A stretch of 64,000 nucleotides of DNA from Anaeramoeba ignava (lineage: Eukaryota > Metamonada > Anaeramoebidae), in assembly GCA_028826165.1 (NCBI GenBank), contig JAPDFW010000131.1, forward strand, positions 1 through 64,000, written 5' to 3'. Below, piece after piece: positions 48,686 to 61,155 of the stretch. Each line of letters opens with the position of its first letter. The first letter of the stretch is position 1. The notes beneath the pieces were generated by a model that searched no databases, was not told the origin of the DNA, and worked only from the letters and a program-made list of their open reading frames with translations. The position numbers and the translations under genes were made by a program.

Positions 48686-51022
48686 TTAATATGGATCAAA
48701 TAAAAGTTGAGAAAATCTTTTCAATCTTTCAATTCCTCTAATTTCAAAAGGAAAAAGTGGCATTTTTGTCACATAAAAATCTTCATAAAGAATATCAATA
48801 TCATCCAAATATTTTTTTTGTAATCTTGATCTTGAATCACATAAGGGACAATTCTTTAAAAATCTAAGATTTTCTGAATCATTTTGAGAATTGATTTTCA
48901 ATTTAGTTTGAATTCCATTTGCAATTTCTTCTTGTGTTTGTTGATCTTGTTTTAAAATTTCTAAAATTTTCTCTGATTTTTCTGGAATTATTAATTGATT
49001 TACTACAAGATTATTTGTATTAATTCCAAATTTAAATAATTCTTGAACCATTCTTTCTGTTTCATACAAAGATAAAAATTCCGCAATACAAACATTAATA
49101 AAAGTAGTTTTTTCCTTGAGAAAAAATTTGATCGTCATAAAGAATATTGGAGTATTTTTGTTTTTGTTTTGTTTTGTTTTTAAATGATTTAAAAGAAAAA
49201 TCTTGTTATTGAATTTCCTTTTTTTTTTTGGAATTAAATTAGACGAAAAAAAATACTGAATCTCTTAATTGAGCTGTTACTTGATCCAAAGATTTGTTTA
49301 AAATATCCATTTGTTCTTCTTCAGGTTCATCTGATTCTGATAAAAAATCTGGCATCAACTAAATTGATAATATTTATTAATTTTAATTTTAATTTTGGTT
49401 TTAATTTTAATTTTAATTTTAATTTTAATTTTGATTTTAATTTTAATTTTGATTTTAATTTTTCAATAAACCTTTGTTGCTAATTTTAATGCTGTTGATT
49501 TTAAATCAAATATTTTTGAAAAGGGTTTGTTTAGAAATTCAGGAAGAGATAATAATTTTAATGTATGTCCTGTTGGTGCAGTGTCAAAAACAACTACAGA
49601 AAATTCCATATCAGAAACAAGTCTAAATTTTTTTTTTTTCAATTTAATTTTTCAATTTAATTTTTTTCCAATTTAATTTTTTTCCAATTTAATTTTTTTT
49701 TAAAATGGTTTTCTACTTCATAAAATTAAAAAAATTCATCATTTCATCAATTCCTGGAAATGATTTTGTTGCATTTTGAAAGAAATTAAATGTTGGATTT
49801 GATTGTGAATTATCTAATTTTTTTTCAAGATCATCTTTTTCATCCAATTCGAAAGAATTGTTTGTTTCCTTTTTAATAATATTTAATTTTATATTTAATT
49901 TAATATTTAATTTAATTTAATATTTAATTTAATTTTATATTTAATTTAATATTTAATTTAATATTTAATTTTATATTTAATTTTATATTTAATATTTAAT
50001 TTTATATTTAATTTTATATTTAATATTTAATTTTATATTTAATTTAATATTTAATATTTAATTTAATATTTAATTTTAATATTTAATTTTATATTTAATT
50101 TTTATATTTAATATTTAATTTAATATTTTAATATTTAATTTTAATATTTAATTTTATATTTAATAATTTTATATTTAAATATTTATATTTAATTTTTTAT
50201 ATTTAATTTAATTTTTATAATTTAATTTTTATATTTAATTTTATATTTTAATTTTATATTTAATTTTAATATTTTAATTTTTTTAATTTTTAATTTTATT
50301 TTAATTTAATTTTATATTTAATATTTAATTTTATATTTAATTTTAATATTTAATTTAATATTTAATTTTTATTATTTAATAATTTTTAATTTTTATATTT
50401 AATTTAATATTTAATATTTAATTTTTATATTTAATATTTAATTTAATTTAATATTTAATTTTATATTTAATTTTAATTTTATATTTATATTTAATATTTA
50501 ATTTTATATTTTTATTTTATATTTAATTTTATATTTTATTTTTTTATATTTAATTTAATTTTATATAATTTTATATTTTATATTTTATTTAATTTTAATA
50601 TTTTAATTTTTAATATTTAATTTTTATATTTAATTTAATATTTTATATTTAATTTTTATATTTAATTTAATATTTAATTTTATATTTAATTTAATATTTT
50701 ATATTGAATTTTATATTTAATTTAATATTTAATTTTATATTTAATTTAATATTTAATTAACCATCGCATATAAATTTGTAAATCCATTAATTTTTGTTGG
50801 TTCAGATGTTATTTTTTGGTCAAAAGCATCTGATAAATTATGAGCAGGATCAGTTGAAATTATTAAAACACTTTCTCTAAATTTTGAAAGTTCAATTGCA
50901 AAACTACAACTAATTGTTGTTTTTCCAACACCACCTTTACCTCCAAACATTATCCATTGAAGAGATTTTCTTTGTAAAAGATTAGATAAAGTTGTTTTAT
51001 TTATTTTTATTTCAGATTCCAT
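48686..51022 (-). CDS. GET3: ATPase GET3 / ASNA1 (5 exons)
   Basis: Minus-strand exons 51022-50762, 49868-49717, 49622-49472, 49358-49257 and 49114-48686 give 364 aa, all phases consistent. Motifs: deviant P-loop [10 protein letters not shown] near residues 28-37, [14 protein letters not shown], switch [17 protein letters not shown] across exon 3, [28 protein letters not shown], the zinc CxxC pair in NCPLCDSR, and [22 protein letters not shown]3 is the cytosolic ATPase dimer that hands tail-anchored proteins to the ER membrane. The segment after NLYAM, which in animals begins EIDP, is replaced by [13 protein letters not shown]. Length is near the 340-350 aa norm. Intron 1 is an AT repeat. Confidence 0.95.
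49869..50761 (-). repeat. AT-repeat intron 1 of GET3
   Basis: 893 nt of ATATTTAATTTTAT/AATATTTAATTT units on the plus strand, with irregular unit length. Confidence 0.9.
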
Positions 51023-51460
51023 TATTTTTTAAAAAAGAAAAAAATGAAATTTAAAAAAATGAATTTTAATTTTTATTTTGTTTTTGTTTTTGTTTTTGTT
51101 TTTATTTTTGTTTTTATTTTTATTTTTATTTTTGTTTTTATTTTTGTTTTTGTTTTTGTTTTTTTTGTTTTTGTTTTTGTTTTTATTTTTGTTTTTATTT
51201 TTATTTTTGTTTTTGTTTTTGTTTTTGTTTTTATTTTTATTTTTATTTTTATTGTTGTTTTTATTTTTGTTTTTTAAATAAATAAAAGAACATCATTTGT
51301 AAATGACAAATTCAAAAAAAATTTTTCCATTTTTTTCTAAATTCATTTTTTTTCTTTTCATTTTTTTTTTTCAAATTTTTATTCTTAATCCAAAAAAAAA
51401 AAGCAAAAACAACAAAAACAACAAAAATAATAAAAATAAAAATAAAAATAAATTCATTAA
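51023..51460. promoter_or_regulatory. Divergent GET3 / LRR promoter region with (GTTTTT)n tract
   Basis: The tract from about 51065 to 51275 is TTTTTG/TTTTTA hexamers; ORFs reading FVFVF or FLFLF there are artefacts. Minus-strand CATTTTTTTCTTTTTT lies just before the GET3 ATG, and plus-strand TTCATTTTTTTTC lies before the LRR gene. Promoter role is inferred. Confidence 0.45.
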
Positions 51461-52894
51461 ATGCATCATAGACAAGCACAACAAAAAACACCACAGCTTG
51501 TGCGAGGAGCATTTGATCCTAACGCACAACCAAGAAAATTACCATCACCAACTCAAGGAAGATTTCCTCGAGCAAAAGTAATTGAAACAACTGGAAGATC
51601 AGGATTTCCAAAAGCAAAAAAAAACAAAGAAGAAAAAAAAGTTGAAAATTCATTTGAAAATAAAGGAATTAAATTACCAACTCCTCCTCCAAAAACTAAA
51701 ACACCAACTTCAATTGTGGAAACAATTTCAACACCAAATCCATTAGTTTCAAAACCAACTCCAATTTCCAATCAAAATCAAAATTTAAATCAAAATCAAA
51801 ATCAAAATTTAAATCAAAATCAAAATTTAAATCAAAATCAAAATTTAAATCAAAATCAAAATTTAAATCAAAATCAAAATTTAAATCAAAATCAAAATTT
51901 AAATCAAAATCAAAATTTAAATCAAAATCAAAATTTAAATCAAAATTCAAATCAAAATCTAAATCAAAATCAAAATTTAAATCAAAATCAAAATTTAAAT
52001 CAAAATCAAAATAATCAAAATCAAACTTTCCCAAAACCAAAATCACCAATTACAAAATTAACTGAAAAAAGTTTAAGTGCAAGAATTAATCCAAAAAATT
52101 TTGTTCCAAAAAAATTAAATGAAAAAAATTTAACTGAAAACAATTTGAATGAAAATATCACTCAAATAAATCCAAATGAAACCAGTCTCAATCCATCAAA
52201 TATACAAAAAAGTCAAAAAATTCAAAAAATTGAAAAAATTCAAAAAAGTCAAAAAATTTCAAAACAAAAAATAGAAAAAATTAATATTCTTGAACCATTG
52301 AAATTTCATGAAGATCAATTAACAAAGATTTCACCAGGATATCGATATACAGATTATTGGGTGGATCTTTCTTGTTTTGTTCCTTCACTTTCTGTGTTTC
52401 CGATAAATTATTTTTCAAAAACTTTAGTTTCAATTGATATTAGTATGAACAAATTTACACAATTTCCAGATATTTTATTGCAATGTAAAGAACTTGAATA
52501 TCTTGATATTTCTCACAACTCAATTTCTTCACTTCCTCAACTTTCTAATTATTTTCCTAAACTTTCAACTTTAGATGTTGGTTTTAATAATTTGACATCT
52601 TGTGATTTTATTCGAGGATTGAAAAACATTTCCAAATTAAGTTTAAATGGAAATCAAATTCGACAACTTCCTGATGAAATTGCTTCTTTTACTTTTTTGA
52701 AAGAACTCTATTTTGATTCTAATCAAATTTCTTCAATTCCTCAAAATTTTCGTAGTTTACGTTTAATAAATTATTCTGGTGAAAATAATAATCTTAAACC
52801 TGAAGATTTTAATATTTTACAATCATCAAAACAAACAATAGAAACACAATTTCCAAAAGCAAAATCAAAAAAAGAAACAATATCAAAAAATTAA
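51461..52894 (+). CDS. Leucine-rich-repeat protein with N/Q-rich linker
   Basis: Intronless 477-aa ORF. Residues 1-105 are basic and Pro-rich, with RxFPRAK and GFPKAK motifs. Residues about 105-190 are an (NQNQNL)n low-complexity tract encoded by CAAAATTTAAATCAAAAT units. A K/N/I-rich linker follows. The C-terminal 190 residues hold about six LRRs of the LDIS(H)N.I..LP type (LVSIDISMNKFTQFPD, LEYLDISHNSISSLP, LSTLDVGFNNLTS, LSLNGNQIRQLPDEI, LYFDSNQISSIP). LRRs of this type scaffold signalling or cytoskeletal proteins. The tail repeats QFPKAKSKK, echoing the N-terminal motif. No membrane segment or catalytic domain. Its function is unknown. Confidence 0.85.
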   Translation: MHHRQAQQKTPQLVRGAFDPNAQPRKLPSPTQGRFPRAKVIETTGRSGFPKAKKNKEEKKVENSFENKGIKLPTPPPKTKTPTSIVETISTPNPLVSKPTPISNQNQNLNQNQNQNLNQNQNLNQNQNLNQNQNLNQNQNLNQNQNLNQNQNLNQNQNLNQNSNQNLNQNQNLNQNQNLNQNQNNQNQTFPKPKSPITKLTEKSLSARINPKNFVPKKLNEKNLTENNLNENITQINPNETSLNPSNIQKSQKIQKIEKIQKSQKISKQKIEKINILEPLKFHEDQLTKISPGYRYTDYWVDLSCFVPSLSVFPINYFSKTLVSIDISMNKFTQFPDILLQCKELEYLDISHNSISSLPQLSNYFPKLSTLDVGFNNLTSCDFIRGLKNISKLSLNGNQIRQLPDEIASFTFLKELYFDSNQISSIPQNFRSLRLINYSGENNNLKPEDFNILQSSKQTIETQFPKAKSKKETISKN

Positions 52895-53243
52895 AATTAT
52901 AATAATTGAAATTTATAATTTGAGTTTTGGATTGAATTTTCTATTTCTTTTTCAAATTGAATTCTTTTTTTTTTTTTCCTTTTTTTTTTAAATCAAAAAA
53001 AATAAAATAAAAAAAGAAATTAATAATTTTGTTTTTGTTTTTTTTGTTTTTTCGACTTTTTTTTTTTTTTGGTTTTTAAAAAAAATTTTTGAAAGAAAAT
53101 CGAAAGTTGAAGAAGATGACAAACCAAATTAAAAAGAAAAAAAAAAAAAGAAAAAAAAACGGAAAAAGTGAAAAAGTTGAAGAGAACTGAAAAGAAAAGC
53201 AAAAAAGAAGGAGAAAGAAAAAAGGGGAAAGAAAAAGAAAAAC
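52895..53243. other. Convergent intergenic spacer
   Basis: About 350 nt between the LRR and coronin genes. A/T homopolymers and AAAAAG/GAAAAA purine runs; no gene. Confidence 0.6.
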
Positions 53244-55404
53244 TTAGTTCTTTGCTTTCAAAGCAGCTTCCAAATCAGCAATTCGTTTTTCTTGTGCTTT
53301 AATTGTTTTCTCAGCTTTTTCAAGTTTTTCACGAAGAAGAACAGGGTCAGTAATTTCAAGAGTAGGAGTATCAGTTTGTTTTTCAGGTTTGAATTCAGCT
53401 TTAATTTCTGGTTGAACAAATCCACCTTCCAAAGAGATTTTTTCTGGAAGATTGTTTCCACCTTCGAACCATTCATCAGCAGTCATTCCTGGTTCCATTC
53501 CAAATGTTGGTGGGAAGATATCATCTTGGAAGAAATCTGATTTTCTTGGGACAACAAATGGAATTGGTTGGATCATGTTGTTTGCCATTTTGTAAGCTCT
53601 TGCAATTTCACATGAATTAACATCACATGCCAATTTAGGTGCCATTGCCATTCCGTGTGTTGGAACTGAGGATTTGAATTCACTAAGTGCATAATAATAT
53701 GGAGGTTCATCAATCATTTCGTAATATCTAATGTTTCCATCTCCCTAAAAAATAAATCAAAAATCAAAAATCAAAAATCAAAAATCAAAAATCAAAAATC
53801 AAAAATCATTTTTATAAAATTAAATTTACTTTTCCTGCAAGATATAAAACACTTGTATCTGGATCATAAAATGGCATAATAACTCCTGATGATGTATCAA
53901 TGTTCATTGTGCTCAATGGTTTTTCCATTTCTCTTGGATCCCAAATAGCAAATTGTCTATCACTTGTTCTTGAAAATCCAACTGTGAAGATTTTATCTTT
54001 ATCTGTTAACCAAACAACTCTGAAACCTTTAACACCAGTATGAGCTTCAGTTTCCTTTTTTTGGAATAAAAATATAAAATTGAAAAAAAATTTAAATTAA
54101 CATGAAATATTTAAATTAACATGAATTATTTAAATTAACATGAATTATTTATATTAACATGAATTATTTAAATTAACATGAAATATTTATATTAACATGA
54201 AATAATATAAAAAATTTAAATTAAAATGAAATGATTTAAATATTTAAATTAACATGAAATAATATGAAATATTTAAATTAACATGAAATAATATAAAATA
54301 TTTAAATTAAAATGAAATGATTTAAATTATTTATATTAATATGAAATGATATTAATTATTTATATTAATATTAAAATATTTATATTAACATGAAAATATT
54401 ATTTATTTAAATATATTAAATATTTAAATTAACATGAAATAATATAAATTATTTATATTAACATAAATTATTTATATTTTAATATGAAATGATTTAAAAA
54501 TATTTAAATTAAAATGAAATAATATTAAATATTTAAATTAAAATGAAATAATATTAAATATTTAAATTAACATGAAATGATATTAATTATTTATATTAAT
54601 ATGAAATGATATTAATTATTTATATTAATATGAAATGATATAAATTATTTATATTAATATGAAATGATATTAAATATTTATATTAACATGAAATATTTAT
54701 ATTAAAATGAAATGATTTAAAATATTTCAAAATATTTATATCAACATGAAATGATTTCAATTAAAAATATTTCAATTTACAGCAATTGGTGATGTATCGG
54801 CTCTTGGATCATAAATTCTAAGTTTTTTATCTTTTGCACTAATAGCAAATTGTGAACCATCCATATTCCAAGAGAAACTTTGAATAATATTAGAAGGACC
54901 AGTAGTAGTGATTTTCTCTTCACCTTTTTCAATATCCCAAATCTTAACAGTATAATCAGCAGAAGTAGTAGAAACAACATTATTAGCAGAAGGATGGAAA
55001 ACAATATGACCAACTTTTCTCTTGTGGCCATTAAGATTTTGTACAGATTCTTTCATATCTTCCTTGAGTCCTTCATCAGGAATATTCCAGATTTTAGCAG
55101 TGCAATCTTCAGATGATGAACCAATCAAATTTGGATTGAAAGGATTGAAAGCAAGATCAAGAACTTTTCCAGTGTGTCCTTTAACTAAAGGAATAACTCC
55201 AAGTTTTCCAACTGATGTTAATGGAAGAACAGCAAATGCTCCACCTCCTCCTGATGCCCAGCAAGCGGCAACAAATTTTGTGTTTGCTGCAACAAAATTT
55301 CCATCCCAAGCTGTTTTAGTTGCTTGAATTCCATCAAAACAATTTTCTCTTTTTGCTTCAGTTCCAAAAACGTGTCGATATTTACTTCTTCTTACAATAT
55401 TCAT
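53244..55404 (-). CDS. Coronin (3 exons)
   Basis: Minus-strand exons 55404-54781, 54054-53830 and 53744-53244, 449 aa, all phase 0. The N-terminus MNIVRRSKYRHVFG is the coronin signature, with the conserved basic actin-binding Arg. WD40 blades follow (GHTGKVLDLAFNPFNPN, SSEDCTAKIWNIP, GHKRKVGHIVFHPSANN, SADYTVKIWD). Exon 2 supplies HTGVKGFRVVWLTD and SRTSDRQFAIWDPR, and exon 3 GDGNIRYYEM. A linker leads to a C-terminal coiled coil (LREKLEKAEKTIKAQEKRIADLEAAL) that should trimerise it. Coronins bind F-actin and Arp2/3 in motility and phagocytosis. Length matches short coronins. The 726-nt first intron is a minisatellite. Confidence 0.96.
54055..54780 (-). repeat. Minisatellite intron of coronin
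   Basis: 726 nt of AAATTAACATGAAATAATAT-like units of about 20-25 nt on the plus strand, with TTAATATGAAATGATATT variants. Confidence 0.9.
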
Positions 55405-56105
55405 TTGTCTTGTTTTAAGATTAAAATTTTTATGTTTGTTTTTTTTTTTTTTTGTATAAAAAGATTTGAATTAATTTTATATTTTCATTTTGTTTTTGTT
55501 GTTGTTTTTTTTTGTGTTTTTTTTTTGATGAATAGATTTTTTGCTTTTTTTTTTTAATTAAAATTTTTTTTTTTTTTGCTTTTTTTTTTTTAATTAATAA
55601 GAATAATTTTAATTTAAAATTAAATTTAAAATTAAATTTTTAAATTATAAATTATGTGTCATTTTGTTGTAATTTTAATTTTTTTAATAATTTTCTTAAA
55701 TAATTTTCTTTTTTCTTAAATAATAAAATTAAAATAGAAAAAAAACTTTTTTTTTTATAAATTAATTGATTTAAAATAAATTTATAATTTTCCTTACTTT
55801 TAATTAAAATGAAAAAATGATCTTTTAAAAAATTAAAAAAAAAAATTTTTTTTAAATTAAAATTAAAAAAAAAAAAAAATTAAAATAAAAATTTTTAAAT
55901 AAAATTGCCTGCAATTAATTTCTAATTATTTTATAATATTTTTAATTTTATTCCTTATTAATTTCTTATTAAATTATGATAAAATTCTTGAACTCCCCTT
56001 TAATTATTTAAAAAGGAGAAAAAAAAAATTTTTTAATTAAAAAAAATAAATTTAAAATTAAAAAGGAGAATTTTTTTTATTTCATTTTTTCTCTTTTCCT
56101 AATTC
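55405..56105. other. Divergent intergenic region, coronin / PUS7
   Basis: About 700 nt, poly-T and AT-rich. TTTTTTTGCTTTTTTTTT runs lie at about 55540-55590, and TTTCATTTTTTCTCTTTTCC lies just before the PUS7 ATG. No gene is seen. Confidence 0.55.
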
Positions 56106-59100
56106 ATGAACCAAAAAAGTGTCAGTGAAAAAGAAGTTGGAATTATTTCTTTTCTTTCTAAAACTCAACCTTTTCCTTCAATTTTAAAACAAAGATATTC
56201 AGATTTTATTGTAAATGAAATTGATGAAAATAGAAAAGTTGTTTATTTAACAAATAAAAATTATGAAGAAGAAGAAACAGAAAAACCCACAAAATCAACA
56301 AATTTAGAAGGTTTTAAGCAAATCAAAGAGATATTTTCTGAAGAAATTTCTCAAAAATTTGAAGAATTCTTGAAAAATTTGCAAAATTCAAAAAAAATCA
56401 AAATTCAAAATTCAAAAAAATTTTTTCAATTTCCAGAAATTGAATCTAAAGAAACAAGAAAAAGAGTTCATGAAATTATTCGTGATAACTTTGAGAATTT
56501 AATCAGCAAGACAGATGATAAAAATTCTATTATAACTCAAGAAAAAACTGGGAATATTAGATATTGGCCTTCAAATAGGCCTGTTTATTTAAAATTTGTT
56601 TTATATAAAGAAAATCAAGAATTAAACGGTGCAATCTCTTTGATATCAAGATTGACTCGGTATTTTTCAAGCCATCTTTATTTCTACTTTTCTTACAAAT
56701 GAAAAAAAATTCAAAAACAAAACAAAACAAAACAATTTTTAATAAATCATTATTTTCTTATAGAATTGGTCCAAAAATTTTTTCTTATGCTGGTATTAAG
56801 GATAAAAGAGGAATTACAACTCAAAATATTACTGCTTTTAAAGTTGAAGCACAAAAATTAGAGAAAATTAATTCTCGTTTAAGAAAAATTCAATTAGGAA
56901 ATTTTGAGTACTTTATTCCAAAATTAAAATCATCTTAATATAAATATTTAAAATATAATTATAAATATTTAAAATATAAATATAAATATAAATATTTAAA
57001 ATATAAATATAAATATAAATATAAATATAAATATTTAAAATATAAATATAAATATAAATATAAATATAAATATAAATATAAATATAAATATAAATATAAA
57101 TATAAATATAAATATAAATATAAATATAAATATAAATATAAATATAAATATAAATATAATTATAAAATATAATTATAAATATAAATAATAAATATAAATA
57201 TTTAAATATAAATATAAATATAAATATTTAAAATATAAATATAAATATTTAAAATATAAATATAAATATTTAAAATATAAATATAAATATAAATCTAAAT
57301 ATAAATATTTAAAATATAAATATAAATATAAATCTAAATATAAATATTTAAAATATAAATATTTAAAATATAAATATAAATATAAATCTAAATATAAATA
57401 TTTAAAATATAAATATTTAAAATATAAATATTTAAAATATAAATATAAATATAAATATAAATATAAATATTTAAAATATAAATGTAAATATAAATATAAA
57501 TATAAATATAAATATAAATATAAATATAATTTTTAGGTATATTGATAATCCAATTAATTTAGGACAATTATGGGGAAATCGATTTATTATTTGTTTAAGG
57601 TTTTCTATAAAAAATTCAAAAATAAATTAAAATTCAAAATTAAAATTCAAAATTAAAATTCAAAATTAAAATTCAAAAGGGATATAAAAGGAAATGATGA
57701 AGAAATTATAGAAGCAACAAACTCACTTAAAAATAAAGGATTTATTAATTATTTTGGTCTTCAAAGATTTGGTTCATCATCGATTCCAACACATAAAATT
57801 GGAATTGCTCTTATTCAAAAAGATTGGAAAAAAGCAGTTGAATTAATTTTAGAAAATCGACCAAATGGTTTTTATTCAGAAAATTTAAAATTCAAATTTT
57901 AAAAAAATAATATTTAAATATTTTTTTATAATAAAGACACTCCAGATATTACTCAAGCTAGAGATTATTATTTCAAAGAAAAAAATCCTGCAAAAGCTTT
58001 TAATGCTTTTCCTAAAAGTTTTATTGCTGAAAGATCTGTTCTTGCAAATTTAAAAAAACAAAAAGATAATTTTAAAAATGCAATTTTTGGTATTACAAGA
58101 AATTTAAGAATGCTTTATGGTCATAGTCTTCAAAGTTATTTATTTAATTGGATGACAACAACAAGAATTCAACAAAATCAAGATGAAATTTTGGAAGGAG
58201 GTATAAATAAAATTAAATTAAATCAATTAAATAAAATTAAATTAAATTAAATTAAATCAAATCAATTTAAAATAAATTAAATTAAATTAAATTAAATTAA
58301 ATTAAATTAAATCAATTAAATTAAATCAATTAAATTAAATCAATTAAATTAAATCAATTTAAATCAAATCAATTAAATTAAATAAATTAAATCAATTAAT
58401 CAAATCAAATTAAATTAAATTAATTAAATTAAATTAAATCAATTAAATCAATTTAAATTAAATTAATCAAATTAAATCAAATTAAATTAAATCAATTAAA
58501 TTAAATTAAATTAAATTAAATCAATTAATTAAATTAAATCAATTAAATAAATTAAATTAAATTAAATTAAATAAATTAAATCAATTAATTAAATCAAATC
58601 AAATTAAATTAAATCAATTAAATTAAATTAAATTAAATTAAATCAATTAAATCAATTAAATTAAATTAAATCAATCAAATTAAATTAAATTATATTATAT
58701 CAAATCAAATTAAATTAAATTAAATCAATTAAATTAAATCAATTAAATAAAATTAAATTAAATTAATTAAATCAATTAAATCAATTAAATAAAATTAAAT
58801 TAATTAAATCAATTAAATCAATTAAATTAAATTAAATTAATTTAAATTAAATTAATTAAATCAAATTAAATTAAATTAAATTATATCAATTTAAATTAAA
58901 TTAATCAAATTAAATTAAATTAAATTAAATCAAATTAAATTAAATCAAATTAAATTAAATCAATTAAATCAAATTAAATTAAATCAATTAAATTAAATCA
59001 AATTAAATCAAATCAATTAAATTAAATCAAATTAAATTAAATAAATTATATCAATTAAATCAATCAAATTAAATCAAATTAAATTAAATTAAATTAAATT

Positions 59101-60026
59101 ATATCAAATCAAATTAATTAAATCAAATCAAATTAAATTAAATTATATTAAATTAAATTAAATTAAATTAAATCAAATTAAATTAAATTAAATTATATCA
59201 ATCAATTAAATCAATTAAATTAAATTAAATCAATTAAATTAAATTAAATCAATTAAATAAATCAAATAAATTAATTAAATTAAATTAATTAAATTAAATC
59301 AATCAAATTAAATCAAATCAAATTAAATTAAATTATATTAAATTAAATTAAATTAAATAAATTAAATCAATCAAATTAAATTAATTAAATTAAATTAAAT
59401 TAAATTAAATTAAATCAAATTAAATTAAATCAATCAAATTAAATTAAATTAATTAAATTATAGATCTTGTTCTGATTGACTCAAATCCTTATATTGTAAA
59501 AAAAGAAGATATTGAATCTAAAAAATTTTCAATCGAAGATGTTGTTCTTCCAATTCCAGGAGAATACTCAATTTTTCCACAAAATCAAGAAGTTTTAAAA
59601 ACTATTGAAGAAAAATTATCAAAAGAAAATATTACAATGGATCAATTTAAAGAAGCTTCAAAAGAGTTATTACTAACAGGAGACTATCGAAATATCATCC
59701 AAATTCCTCAAAATGTTCAATTTGAAATTGTTTATTATTCAGAACCTGATGAATTATTATTGAAAGAAAATATTGAAAGTTTAGATATTGATTTAAGTCA
59801 AAAAGTTCTTAAATCAAATACTGATTCTTTTGAAGATAATCAAAAAAAATTAAAAGGTTTAATTCTTCAATTTGATTTAAAATCATCAGATTATGCAACA
59901 ATGTGTATTAGAGAAATTACAAAAATGGATACCTCAACTGAAATTCAAACAAAACTTGCAAGAAATTCAAAAAAAAGAATTTTAGAGGAAAATGAAAATG
60001 AAAAAGAAAAAGAAAAAGAAAATTAA
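56106..60026 (+). CDS. PUS7: tRNA/RNA pseudouridine synthase PUS7 (TruD family), 6 exons
   Basis: Exons 56106-56659, 56764-56907, 57537-57599, 57680-57867, 57937-58200 and 59464-60026 give 591 aa with consistent phases. TruD/PUS7 marks: [12 protein letters not shown] near residue 30; [20 protein letters not shown]; then [14 protein letters not shown] with the catalytic Asp in KDKR; LGNFEY joined across an intron to [39 protein letters not shown]; and a C-terminal VLPIPGEYS region. It converts U to pseudouridine in tRNA and other RNAs. The C-terminus carries an [14 protein letters not shown] tail. Introns 2 and 5 (629 and 1263 nt) are repeats; the others are 69-104 nt. Confidence 0.94.
56908..57536 (+). 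repeat. (AAATAT)n intron of PUS7
   Basis: 629 nt, nearly pure AAATAT hexamers with TTTAAAATATAAAT interruptions. Donor GTACTT, acceptor TTTTTAG. Confidence 0.95.
58201..59463 (+). repeat. (AAATT/AAATC)n intron of PUS7
   Basis: 1263 nt of AAATT pentamers with AAATCAATT variants. Donor GTATAA, acceptor TTATAG. The pentamer period is unlike the hexamers of other introns. Confidence 0.95.
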
Positions 60027-60164
60027 AATTAAAATTAAAAATAAATAAAATTAAAAGAATTTCATTTTATTTGTAAGTTTTCCAATTAATTGATCTAAAA
60101 AAGAAATCAAAATTCCAAAAAAAAAAAGAAAAAAGAAAAAAGAAAAAAGAAAAAATTTTTCTTC

Positions 60165-60947
60165 TTATTTTTGTTCAAGAATTTCAGCAATTTTTAAACG
60201 TTTTTCTTTTTTATGAAATTCAATAGCTGTCAAGTTGTTTGGATTCTTCAAATCAAAATTAATTTTCTCATGAAAACGAACAAAAGTATGAGCAGTTTCT
60301 TCATCTTGTATATAAAATAAAGGTGTATAACCAAAACGGTCTTGGTGATTAATGTCAGCTCCATGAGAAATTAATTCATGAACAATTTCAGGATGACATT
60401 GACGTGTAGCATGATGCAAAGCAGTTGTATTCATCATAGCCTGAGCATTTATGTCAATGTCACTTTGTTTTAAAAGTTCTTGAACAACTTCAAGTCTTCC
60501 ATAATGAGAAGCGGAAATTAACGGTGACCATTTTTTTTCATCAGTAGAATTGACATTAGCACCTTTTTCGATTGCGTCAATGACAGCTTTCAAATTCCCT
60601 TTTTTTGAGTAGTAAATCAAGAGAGATCCTTCAATTTGACTTTGACTTGTTTGCTTGTCATATTTTTGAAGCAAAGTAACAAGTTTCTTTTTGCCATGAC
60701 AGCCAGCATACATGATAGCTGTCATTTCTTTTTTGTCTTTGATTGCTGCATCAGCTCCGTTTTCAATTAATTTGACAGCTATTTCTTCTGTTCCTAATAA
60801 AGCTGCATGCATTAATGCTGTCATGCCAGAACTGTCAGTTGAATTGACTTTGGCTCCTTTTCGAAGAACTAATTCAACGTTTTGTAAATGTTTTTCTTTT
60901 ACACAATGAATAAGTGGTGTTTCTTGAAAAGTATCAGAAATATTCAT
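60165..60947 (-). CDS. Ankyrin-repeat protein, 260 aa
   Basis: Intronless ORF starting MNISDTFQETPLIHCV. About seven ankyrin repeats cover the protein: TPLIHCVKEKHLQNVELVLRKGA, MTALMHAALLGTEEIAVKLIENGAD, MTAIMYAGCHGKKKLVTLL, SPLISASHYGRLEVVQELL, TALHHATRQCHPEIVHEL, and GYTPLFYIQDEETA with a shorter final repeat. No other domain, low-complexity tract, signal or membrane segment. The repeats are well diverged from each other, unlike the ankyrin gene at the window start, and composition is less AT-rich. This is a typical free-standing ankyrin adaptor; the partner is unknown. It is convergent with PUS7. Confidence 0.85.
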   Translation of the reverse strand: MNISDTFQETPLIHCVKEKHLQNVELVLRKGAKVNSTDSSGMTALMHAALLGTEEIAVKLIENGADAAIKDKKEMTAIMYAGCHGKKKLVTLLQKYDKQTSQSQIEGSLLIYYSKKGNLKAVIDAIEKGANVNSTDEKKWSPLISASHYGRLEVVQELLKQSDIDINAQAMMNTTALHHATRQCHPEIVHELISHGADINHQDRFGYTPLFYIQDEETAHTFVRFHEKINFDLKNPNNLTAIEFHKKEKRLKIAEILEQK

Positions 60948-61155
60948 TTGATTATAATTATAATTATTATTATAATTATTATTATTATTATTTTTTTTAT
61001 TATTAGGAAAATGAAAAAGAAAATGGAAAAAAAAAATGAAATTATTTTTTTCTCCTTTTTTTAAATTATTTTTTTTTTCATTTTTTTTTTCTCTTTTTTT
61101 AATTTTTCTTTTATTATTTTTTAATTATAATTTTTCTTTTATTATTATTATTATT

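Noticed and set aside
51044-51281. FVFVF/FLFLF ORFs between GET3 and the LRR gene
   Set aside because: (GTTTTT)n promoter tract; no other content.
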